A stretch of DNA of 16,219 bases, from NCBI GenBank assembly GCA_028287225.1, contig JAQBPZ010000185.1, forward strand, positions 1 through 16,219. Reading direction: 5' to 3'. Positions within the stretch are counted from its first letter, which is position 1. The number at the start of each line of letters is the position of its first letter. The notes below the pieces were generated by a model, which had not been told where the DNA came from, ran no database searches, and saw only the letters and a list, made by a program, of their open reading frames with translations. The position numbers and the translations under genes were made by a program. Positions 6,750-12,908 of this stretch are shown here, in pieces. This DNA comes from Gemmatimonadota bacterium (GTDB lineage Bacteria; Gemmatimonadota; Gemmatimonadetes; Gemmatimonadales; Gemmatimonadaceae).

Positions 6750-7817
6750 ATGGCGAAGGCAACGATCCGGAACGTCGCGCTGCGTGGCGTCGTGTGCGCG
6801 GTGCCCGGCGAGCCGATCCCCGTGGCCGAGACCGGAAGCGCGTTCGATCCCCTCGACGTCGCGAAGATCGCGAAGACCGTGGGGCTGGCGCACGTGTACC
6901 GGGTGGGACCGGGTCAGACGGCGGGCGATCTCTGTACCGCGGCGGCCGAGCGCCTCCTCGAGGACCTGGGGTGGTCCCGCGACAGCATCGACGGGATCAT
7001 CATGGTGACCCAGAATCCCGATCACTTCGCGCCGGCCACCGCGTGCATCGCGCACGGCAAGCTGGGCCTCGGCGACGAATGCCTTGCATACGACGTGGGC
7101 ATGGGGTGCTCGGGCTACGTCTACGGCCTCTGGAACGCCAGCCAGGCGATCGCGAGTGGCACCTGCCGACGCGTTCTCCTCCTGGCGGGCGACACCTCGA
7201 GCGTCGTCGCCTCGCCGCTGGACCGTTCCGTCGCGATGCTCTTCGGGGACGCGGGCTCAGCGACCGCGCTCGAGTTCGAGGAGGGCGCCGAGCCGATGGC
7301 GTTCGTGCTCGCCACCGATGGAACCGGAGTGTCGCAGCTCATGATCCCCGGCGGCGGATACCGTCATCGGGCCACACCGGAGCTGGCCGTCCGCGTGCGC
7401 GACGAGGAAGGGAACGAGCGCTCCCAGATGGACCTGTACATGGACGGGCTCGCTGTCTTCAACTTCACCCTGAAGCGCGTGCCACCCCTCATCCGGTCCA
7501 CCCTCGCGCAGCGCGGGTGGGAGATCGACGATGCTCGGCAGTACCTGTTCCACCAGGCCAACGCGTTCATCCTGCAGACTCTCGCGAAGAAGTCGGGCAT
7601 TCCGCGCGACAGGCTGCCGATCAACATCGGCAAGTTCGGCAACACCTCCATGGCCACGATCCCGCTGCTCATCGCCGACGCCATCCGCGACGAGGCGCTC
7701 GCACCGGAGGGGACGACCGCCGTGCTCGCCGGCTTCGGGGTCGGCCTCTCCTGGGCAGGTGCGGCGCTGACCCTCAAGCTGCGCACGGCGCACGTGATCG
7801 GGATCCCGCGTCAGTGA
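6750..7817 (+). CDS. 3-oxoacyl-ACP synthase III (KAS III / FabH-like), right-arm copy
   Basis: This second FabH-type enzyme has 355 residues. The triad is Cys120 in GMGCSGYVYGL, His268 in FHQANAF and Asn298 in GNTS. It shares the layout of the left-arm copy (NPDHFAPATA against SPDYVLPTTA; YMDGLAVFNFTLKRVP against YMDGQELFLFTLKRIP). It differs in lacking the RTGI-type segment in recognisable form (45-52 reads GLAHVYRV) and in a C-terminal extension of about 12 residues past the core. Those differences would suit a different primer or acceptor. The ATG follows the oxygenase stop directly (TAGATG), and its own stop overlaps the reductase start by 4 nt (GTGA). The oxygenase, synthase and reductase therefore form a tightly coupled set. 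Confidence 0.92.
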   Translation: MAKATIRNVALRGVVCAVPGEPIPVAETGSAFDPLDVAKIAKTVGLAHVYRVGPGQTAGDLCTAAAERLLEDLGWSRDSIDGIIMVTQNPDHFAPATACIAHGKLGLGDECLAYDVGMGCSGYVYGLWNASQAIASGTCRRVLLLAGDTSSVVASPLDRSVAMLFGDAGSATALEFEEGAEPMAFVLATDGTGVSQLMIPGGGYRHRATPELAVRVRDEEGNERSQMDLYMDGLAVFNFTLKRVPPLIRSTLAQRGWEIDDARQYLFHQANAFILQTLAKKSGIPRDRLPINIGKFGNTSMATIPLLIADAIRDEALAPEGTTAVLAGFGVGLSWAGAALTLKLRTAHVIGIPRQ

Positions 7818-8575
7818 CCTCCTACAACCCCCTGCAGCTCACCGGCCGCCTGTGCGTCGTCACCGGCGCCTCCTCCGGCATCGGCCGCGCCACCGCCGTG
7901 GTACTGTCGAAGCTCGGAGCGCGCGTGGTCCTCTCGGGACGCCGCGCGGATGCGCTCGAAGAGACGCGCGCGTCGATGGAACGGCCCGAGGAGCACCTGA
8001 GCGAACCGTTCGACCTGTCCGACGTGGATGCGATCCCGGAGTGGCTCAAGGCGGTGCGCGCCCGCGCCGGGGAACCGCTGCACGGCCTGGTGCACTCGGC
8101 GGGCATGGGGGGCAGCTCCTCCATTCGCGCGATGAACCGGCGCAACATCGACCACTTGCTCGTCCCCAACCTCCACGCGTCGCTGATGCTGCTTCGCGGC
8201 TTCAGCGCCAAGGGGGTGGTGGGCGAGGCTGGCGCCATCGTGATGCTGTCCTCCGCGGCCGCCTTCGTCGGCACCAAGGGACTCGTCGTATACGGCGGCT
8301 CCAAGGGCGCGCTGCACTCCATCGCCAAGTCCGCCGCCGAGGAGCTCGGCCCCAAGCGCATCCGGGTGAACTGCGTCGCGCCCGGCTATGTGGAGACGCC
8401 AATGCTCGCCCAGGCGCAGGACGAGCTGCCCGGCCAGTTCGAGCATCTGCAGAAGCAGTTCCTCGGCGTGATCTCCAGCGAGGACGTCGGCGTCGCCTGT
8501 GCGTACCTGCTGTCCGACGCGGCGAAGTCCGTGACGGGCACCGTGCTCACGATCGACGGCGGATATACCCTGTAG
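7814..8575 (+). CDS. Short-chain dehydrogenase/reductase, FabG-like 3-oxoacyl-ACP reductase
   Basis: This 253-residue classical SDR has the cofactor loop TGASSGIG (18-25) and the catalytic residues Asn119, Ser146 or Ser147 (MLSSAAA), Tyr160 and Lys164 (YGGSK). The tail ends TIDGGYTL, close to the common FabG ending. HSAG (94-97) replaces the usual NNAG. SGRR (41-44) after beta-strand 2 suggests NADPH. The expected role is reduction of a 3-oxoacyl-ACP to the 3-hydroxyacyl-ACP, using the product of the coupled KAS III; sugar oxidoreduction is the alternative. The GTG at 7814 is chosen because it lies inside the KAS III stop (GTGA overlap) and gives a normal SDR N-terminus. A 121-bp gap after it probably ends this coupled group. 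Confidence 0.9.
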   Translation: MTSYNPLQLTGRLCVVTGASSGIGRATAVVLSKLGARVVLSGRRADALEETRASMERPEEHLSEPFDLSDVDAIPEWLKAVRARAGEPLHGLVHSAGMGGSSSIRAMNRRNIDHLLVPNLHASLMLLRGFSAKGVVGEAGAIVMLSSAAAFVGTKGLVVYGGSKGALHSIAKSAAEELGPKRIRVNCVAPGYVETPMLAQAQDELPGQFEHLQKQFLGVISSEDVGVACAYLLSDAAKSVTGTVLTIDGGYTL

Positions 8576-8603
8576 CCGGGCGCCGCACGCCGCACGCCGC
8601 GCC
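8576..8603 (+). repeat. Short GC-rich tandem repeat after the reductase gene
   Basis: GCCGCAC occurs twice in tandem (8582-8588, 8589-8595), followed by a degenerate GCCGCGC (8596-8602). GGCGCC at 8579-8584 could pair with GGCGCC at 8624-8629, and GCACG with CGTGC (8614-8618), giving an imperfect hairpin that may end the upstream message. Weak evidence. Confidence 0.35.
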
Positions 8604-8631
8604 GAGAGTGGCCCGTGCCGGTCGGCGCCGA

Positions 8632-8639
8632 TACGTTTA
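8632..8639 (+). promoter_or_regulatory. Candidate -10-like box TACGTTTA before the GT2 gene
   Basis: TACGTTTA matches TAnnTTT of the FCB-type -7 element. It is an AT-rich patch 58 nt before the GTG of the HlpA-like glycosyltransferase, in a spacer that otherwise has almost no A/T runs. A similar box with the same GGCGCC just before it precedes the wzz-like gene (10532-10539). No clear -33/-35 element was seen. Confidence 0.3.
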
Positions 8640-8696
8640 GCGAGCGTCTCCGGTGTCCGAGCGCCCGGAACGACATGAGCCTCAATCCGCACCATC

Positions 8697-9662
8697 GTGG
8701 TTGAACCCAGTCCGACTCAGGCGGCCGACGCGCAGGGTGGCGCGGCAGCGATTGCCTTCTTCATCTTCAACCGGCCGGACACGACGGCGCGCGTGTTCGA
8801 GCGCATCGCCATGGCGCGGCCGGCCCGGCTGCTCGTCGTCGCGGACGGTCCACGGCCCTCGCGTCCCGGGGAGGCCGAGCTCTGCGCGAGGACGCGCGCG
8901 GTCATCGACGCCGTCGACTGGGAGTGCGAGGTCCGCACTCTGTACTCCGACGTGAATCTCGGGTGTCGCGCGCGCGTCGCCTCCGGCCTCTCGTGGGTGT
9001 TCGAGCAGGCGGAAAGCGCGATCATCCTGGAGGACGACTGCCTCCCGGATCCCACGTTCTTCCGCTTCTGTGACGCGCTGCTCGAGCGGTATCGTCACGA
9101 CGAGCGCATCGCGCTGGTGAGCGGGATCAATTTCCAGCCAGCCGGGCGGCCGGTCACCGGCGACAGCTACTACTACTCGTGCTACGCGCACGTCTGGGGG
9201 TGGGCCAGCTGGCGTCGTGTCTGGAAGAGCTACGACGTGGCGATTCCTCTCTGGCCGCAGGTGCGGCAGACCGACCTCCTGCTCGACGTGGTCGGCTCCC
9301 GCGCGAGCGCCGGCGCCTGGCGCAACATCTTCGATGCCGTTCACGCCGGCGCGATCGACACCTGGGACTACCAGCTGACCTTCTCGTGCTGGGTGCAGCA
9401 TCGGCTGTGCATCGTCCCGCGCGTCAACCTGGTCACGAACATCGGGTTCGGGGAGGGCGCCACGCACACCACGCAGGCCGGTCCCCTGGCCGACATCCCC
9501 AGCACGGCGATGACGTTTCCGCTGCTGCATCCACTCACCATGACGCGGCACCGCGCGGCCGATCGCTTCACGCAGACCGCGTATCTCGAGCGGGCGCCGC
9601 TCCTGACGCGCGTCGCGCGGCGTGCCGCGCGGCTGCTCGGCGCTCCGTCACGGCAGCCATGA
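8697..9662 (+). CDS. GT2-like glycosyltransferase (HlpA-like / GNT-I fold family)
   Basis: This 321-residue GT-A-type glycosyltransferase resembles proteins often labelled 'hemolytic protein HlpA-like', which are sugar transferases rather than toxins. It shows the opening strand AFFIFNRPDTTARVFERI (20-37), LLVVADGPR (45-53), YSDVNLGCRARVASGLSW (83-100) and the metal-binding motif in IILEDDCLPDP (109-119). WGWASWRRVW (167-176) and DTWDYQL further on are typical of the group. It is probably cytoplasmic and adds one sugar of the repeat unit; donor unknown. The GTG at 8697 is the only reasonable start, because there is no in-frame start close upstream; it has no Shine-Dalgarno. The stop overlaps the next gene's start (ATGA), so the two are translationally coupled. 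Confidence 0.88.
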   Translation: MVEPSPTQAADAQGGAAAIAFFIFNRPDTTARVFERIAMARPARLLVVADGPRPSRPGEAELCARTRAVIDAVDWECEVRTLYSDVNLGCRARVASGLSWVFEQAESAIILEDDCLPDPTFFRFCDALLERYRHDERIALVSGINFQPAGRPVTGDSYYYSCYAHVWGWASWRRVWKSYDVAIPLWPQVRQTDLLLDVVGSRASAGAWRNIFDAVHAGAIDTWDYQLTFSCWVQHRLCIVPRVNLVTNIGFGEGATHTTQAGPLADIPSTAMTFPLLHPLTMTRHRAADRFTQTAYLERAPLLTRVARRAARLLGAPSRQP

Positions 9663-10468
9663 ACCTCCCCAGCCCCCTTCCCGCCCAGACGCTCGGGCTC
9701 GCGTGCCGCGTGTGCGGGGCAATGGCGCTCCCGGTGCGGCGCGGTCGTGCGCTCGACCTCGACATCGAGTATTTCGAGTGCCCGGAGTGCCGGTACGTCC
9801 AGACCGAGACGCCGTACTGGCTCGGCCGGGCGTACGGGAGCGCGATCAACGACTCCGACACCGGCATCATCGCCCGCAACCTCGCGAACGCGCGCATCGT
9901 GCTCGGCACCTTGTGGCTGCTCGACGCGCTCGACTCGACCGTCGTCGACTACGCGGGAGGATACGGGGTCCTCGTCCGGCTCCTGCGCGATGACGGCATC
10001 GACGCGCTCTGGTCCGACGCGTTCTGCGAAAACCTCCTCGCGCGCGGATTCGAGCACGCGGGCCAGCCCGGTGGCCTCGTCACGGCCTTCGAGGCGTTCG
10101 AGCATTTCGTCGACCCGTCCGCCGAGCTGGAGAAGATGCTGGCGGTCGCGCCGAACGTTCTGCTGTCCACGCTACTCATTCCGTCGCCGGTGCCGGCGGA
10201 CTGGTGGTATTACGGCGCGGAGCATGGACAGCACGTCGGGCTCTACCGCGCCGCGACCCTCGAGCTGCTCGCCCGCCGCCATGGGAAGGTGCTGGTGACC
10301 GATGGCGCGTCGTATCACCTGATCACGGATCGGCCGGTGAGCCGGATGCGCTGGCGCCTGCTGCTGCGCGCGAACCGGTTGGCCGCGTTCTGGACACGGC
10401 GGCGCCTCACGTCGAAGACGTGGAGCGACCACCTGGCCGCATCCCCCGGGGCGGTCGATCGCGGGTGA
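9659..10468 (+). CDS. Class I SAM-dependent methyltransferase with N-terminal zinc ribbon
   Basis: The 269-residue protein has a four-cysteine zinc ribbon at the N-terminus (Cys16, Cys19, Cys41, Cys44 in CRVCG and CPECRY). A Rossmann methyltransferase domain follows, with the SAM-binding strand and loop VVDYAGGYGVLVR (95-107), Asp120 as the probable ribose-binding acidic residue, and FEAFEHFVDP (144-153), a motif of Methyltransf_23-type enzymes. Related ribbon-containing enzymes methylate sugars, including C-methylation of deoxysugars, but this protein lacks a visible C-terminal C-methyltransferase domain, so O-methylation is equally likely. The start at 9659 overlaps the stop of the glycosyltransferase gene by 4 nt. 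A 158-bp spacer follows its stop. Confidence 0.85.
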   Translation: MNLPSPLPAQTLGLACRVCGAMALPVRRGRALDLDIEYFECPECRYVQTETPYWLGRAYGSAINDSDTGIIARNLANARIVLGTLWLLDALDSTVVDYAGGYGVLVRLLRDDGIDALWSDAFCENLLARGFEHAGQPGGLVTAFEAFEHFVDPSAELEKMLAVAPNVLLSTLLIPSPVPADWWYYGAEHGQHVGLYRAATLELLARRHGKVLVTDGASYHLITDRPVSRMRWRLLLRANRLAAFWTRRRLTSKTWSDHLAASPGAVDRG

Positions 10469-10531
10469 ACGGATGATGCCCCCTCCGCCGGATCCGCTCG
10501 CGCGGGCATGTGCGGCGAGGCGGCGGCGCCT

Positions 10532-10539
10532 TACATTTG
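10532..10539 (+). promoter_or_regulatory. Candidate promoter box TACATTTG before the wzz-like gene
   Basis: This is an exact match to TAnnTTTG, the -7 element described for Bacteroidetes. It sits in the 158-bp spacer after the methyltransferase gene and is preceded by GGCGCC (10525-10530), like the box at 8632. It lies 88 nt before the wzz-like ATG and 4 nt before the ATG of a small ORF. No -33 TTG was found at the expected distance. Confidence 0.35.
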
Positions 10540-10543
10540 CAGG

Positions 10544-10627
10544 ATGATCCGACTCGTCCAGAAGTCCACGCGCCGACCGTCCACCCGGAAGGGGAGCGCC
10601 ATCGCCGCCGGCCGGACGGCCCGGTGA
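10544..10627 (+). CDS. Possible 27-codon leader ORF coupled to the wzz-like gene
   Basis: An ATG at 10544 opens a 27-codon frame (MIRLVQKSTRR...) ending in TGA at 10625-10627. The last base of the stop is the first base of the wzz-like ATG (TGATG). The predicted peptide is very basic (8 Arg/Lys). About 25 of 27 codons end in G or C, like the real genes here. It starts just after a TACATTTG box and so might be read from a nearly leaderless message. The wzz-like gene has no Shine-Dalgarno of its own, which a coupled upstream ORF would explain. In GC-rich DNA short frames occur by chance, so this is only a candidate. Confidence 0.25.
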   Translation: MIRLVQKSTRRPSTRKGSAIAAGRTAR

Positions 10628-11682
10628 TGGAGCTCGCCCGCCCCCGCCCGGAGCTGCCACGGGCCACGCCCGAGATCTCGCTCGTCGCCCTCGGCAGCGG
10701 CCTGCTGCGATGGAGAAAGCGCATCGTCGCGCTCGCGGTCACCGGCGGGATCCTGGGACTCCTGTCCGGGCTCCTCAGCCATCGCACGTATGTGGCCACC
10801 GCGTCGATCGTGCCGCAGACGACGGACAGCCCCGCCTCGGGACTCGCGGCTGCGGCGAGCCAGTTCGGTATCAAGGTGCCGGGCAGTGGCACTGGCTGGG
10901 GCCCCCCCGTGTACGCGCGGCTCCTCGTGTCGCCCTCGCTGCTGGAGCCGGTGCTCCTCGATACCCTGGTCGTGGCGGAAGAGAACGGACGGCGCGCGGC
11001 GGTGCTCGACCTGCTGGAGATTCCCGATGGGCCGCGTCCCATGCGCATCGAGCGGGGCCTCGATGCCTTGCGCCTGATGGTGGGCGTGCAGGAGATGAAG
11101 GCGCTGGGCGCGGTCGACATCACCGTGCGAAGCCGGTGGCCAAGCGTTTCCTTTGCCATCGCGACGCAGCTCATCCGCGGGGTGAACCAGTTCAACGTCC
11201 AGCGTCGCAGGACGGAGGCTGGCGCCGAGCGCGTGTTCGCCGACTCGGTGGCGACCACCTCCGAGCGTCTGCTGCGCGATGCCGAAGACCGCCTGCAGAA
11301 CTTCATGCAGCAGAACCGCGTCTATGCGAGCTCGCCGGAGCTTGCCCTGCAGCGCGAGCGCCTGCAGCGCGACGTGGCGCTGCGCCAGCAGGTGTACACG
11401 ACGCTCGTGCAGGCGCGCGAGGATGCGCGGCTGCGCGAGGTGCGCAGCACGCCGGTGCTCACCGTGCTCGAGCCCCCGCGGCTGCCGGTCCGTCCCGAGG
11501 GGCGCCGCAGCGTGCTGAAGGCGATCCTCGGCGGCCTGGCCGGGATGACCATCGGCATCCTGCTTGCCCTCGTCGCGCAGGCGTTCGGCCGAGCGAGGCA
11601 CACGCCGGACGAGGAGACGCGCGAGTTCCTCGACCTGCTCGACCAAACCGTTCCGCGCTTCCTGAAGCGCCGGCGCGTCTGA
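10627..11682 (+). CDS. Wzz-type polysaccharide chain-length determinant (PCP family)
   Basis: This 351-residue inner-membrane protein has the polysaccharide co-polymerase layout. A short cytoplasmic N-terminus precedes TM1 at about 33-51. A long periplasmic part follows, with helical, coiled-coil-prone segments around 195-275 (RLLRDAEDRLQNFMQQN, RERLQRDVALRQQVYTTL). A proline-rich stretch, EPPRLPVRPEGRR (282-294), comes just before TM2 (about 297-319). The pre-TM2 proline-rich motif is diagnostic of Wzz. There is no C-terminal tyrosine-kinase domain. It would control the length of the polymer made by a Wzy polymerase not seen here. The ATG at 10627 gives the normal N-terminus; an in-frame start at 10510 would add 39 residues with non-coding character and is rejected. 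Confidence 0.9.
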   Translation: MELARPRPELPRATPEISLVALGSGLLRWRKRIVALAVTGGILGLLSGLLSHRTYVATASIVPQTTDSPASGLAAAASQFGIKVPGSGTGWGPPVYARLLVSPSLLEPVLLDTLVVAEENGRRAAVLDLLEIPDGPRPMRIERGLDALRLMVGVQEMKALGAVDITVRSRWPSVSFAIATQLIRGVNQFNVQRRRTEAGAERVFADSVATTSERLLRDAEDRLQNFMQQNRVYASSPELALQRERLQRDVALRQQVYTTLVQAREDARLREVRSTPVLTVLEPPRLPVRPEGRRSVLKAILGGLAGMTIGILLALVAQAFGRARHTPDEETREFLDLLDQTVPRFLKRRRV

Positions 11683-11692
11683 CGCCCTGCCG

Positions 11693-12790
11693 TTGCAGAT
11701 CACGTACGACTTCCAGATCTTCGCCGGGCAGCGCTTCGGCGGGATCTCGCGATATGTGTGTGCCATCGCCGAACTCCTTGCCCGGGTGCCGGGGGTGTCG
11801 CCCGCGATCGTGGCGCCGCTTCATGCCAATGGTCACCTCCGTGAGGTCGACCCGCGTCTGGTGGTGGGGCGTTACGTCCGCCCGATGCGGCGGACCGGCC
11901 GCTTGATCGAGCTCGTCGATCGCACGCTGTTCGAGCCGCTCGCTCGTCGCCTCCGCCCTGACATCGTGCACGAGACCTTCTTCTCGGCCACGCCGACGTA
12001 CCGCGGCCGGGTGCGGCGCGTGCTGACGGTGCACGACATGATCAACGAGGTGCTGCCGTCAGGACCGGCCGGTACCGACCCGATCCCGCGCCGCAAGCGA
12101 CTCGCCGTGGCGCGTGCGGACCACGTGATCTGCTGTTCGGAGAACACGCGCAACGACGTGCTGTCGCTGCTCGACGTGTCGCCGGACCGGGTGTCGGTGG
12201 TCTACCACGGACATGAAGTACTCGACGCACGCGGCCTCCTGGCGGCGCAGATCGTCGGCGAGGGGCCGTACCTGCTGTTCGTGGGCGCGCGGGGGGGCTA
12301 CAAGAACTTCCTCGGCTTCGCGACCGCGCATGCCGGCTCGCGCTTTCGGAAGGACGTGCGCATCGTGTGCTTCGGTGGCGGACCGATGTCGGCCACAGAG
12401 CGGGCCGCGCTCTCGGGCATGGGATTCGGCGAGCACGACGTCGTGCACCGGTCCGGTGGCGACGACCTGCTCGCGGCACTCTACACGGGGGCCGCCGCGC
12501 TGGTCTATCCCTCGCGCTACGAGGGGTTCGGCATCCCCATCGTGGAAGCCATGTCGCTCGGGTGCCCCGTGGCGTGCAGCGACACCAGCTCGATGCCCGA
12601 GGTCGCCGGCAATGCGGGGGCATACTTCGACCCCGACGACACCGCCTCGATCCGCGAAGCGCTGGAATCGCTGCTCGATTCCAGCGAACGGCGAGCCGGG
12701 CTGATCGCACGCGGATGGGCGCGCAGCGCCATGTACACCTGGAACCGCTGCGCGACGGAAACGCTCGCAGCCTACCGGGCACTCGGCTGA
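11693..12790 (+). CDS. Family-4 (GT-B) glycosyltransferase
   Basis: This 365-residue retaining glycosyltransferase starts MQITYDFQIFAGQRFGGISR with the glycine loop of GT4 proteins. The donor domain begins at YLLFVGARGGYKN (193-205), where Lys204 is the usual phosphate-contacting residue. The E-x7-E motif is present (Glu277 and Glu285 in EGFGIPIVE), followed by SLGCPVACSDTSSMPEV. Mannosyl- or rhamnosyl-type transfer is common in this subgroup, but the donor cannot be read. The TTG at 11693 is taken as start because the protein then begins exactly where family members do; no ATG or GTG fits, and no Shine-Dalgarno is visible. It lies 10 nt after the wzz-like stop, so the two are probably co-transcribed. 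Confidence 0.9.
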   Translation: MQITYDFQIFAGQRFGGISRYVCAIAELLARVPGVSPAIVAPLHANGHLREVDPRLVVGRYVRPMRRTGRLIELVDRTLFEPLARRLRPDIVHETFFSATPTYRGRVRRVLTVHDMINEVLPSGPAGTDPIPRRKRLAVARADHVICCSENTRNDVLSLLDVSPDRVSVVYHGHEVLDARGLLAAQIVGEGPYLLFVGARGGYKNFLGFATAHAGSRFRKDVRIVCFGGGPMSATERAALSGMGFGEHDVVHRSGGDDLLAALYTGAAALVYPSRYEGFGIPIVEAMSLGCPVACSDTSSMPEVAGNAGAYFDPDDTASIREALESLLDSSERRAGLIARGWARSAMYTWNRCATETLAAYRALG

Positions 12791-12908
12791 CGTCGGCGCC
12801 CCTTCCCCGACTGCGCCCTGCGGCGCCGCACCGCGCCGCACCGCGCCTCGCCTCGCCTCGCACCGCGCGACGCGGTCCGGTCGCGCGCAACCTGGCTTCG
12901 TTCGCTCC
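12791..12908 (+). repeat. GC-rich spacer with tandem repeats before the flippase gene
   Basis: The unit GCGCCGCACC occurs twice in tandem (12823-12832, 12833-12842). A run of five-base units follows: GCGCC, TCGCC, TCGCC, TCGCA (12843-12862). The spacer is almost pure G/C and holds no convincing promoter or ORF. Similar GCCGCAC repeats occur in the spacer at 8582-8602. Such stretches can change length by slippage. Confidence 0.5.

Noticed and set aside
5619..7055. 478-codon minus-strand frame
   Set aside because: Antisense to the Rieske and KAS III genes; no motif, and high His/Arg content typical of shadow frames.
6794..7813. A fusion protein reading from 6794 into the reductase
   Set aside because: The upstream part is an out-of-frame reading of the KAS III gene; the GTG at 7814 gives a normal SDR start.
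8675..8704. Nine-codon ORF (MSLNPHHRG) overlapping the GT2 start, preceded by GGAA
   Set aside because: Too short to support, and no stop-start overlap of the usual kind; could be chance.
8697..9662. Haemolysin function for the HlpA-like protein
   Set aside because: The 'hemolytic protein HlpA-like' label is historical; the LEDDC metal motif and context indicate a glycosyltransferase.
8579..12827. GGCGCC as a shared regulatory element of spacers
   Set aside because: The same palindrome occurs inside coding regions (for example near 7865 and 8232), as expected in GC-rich DNA, so on its own it is not informative.
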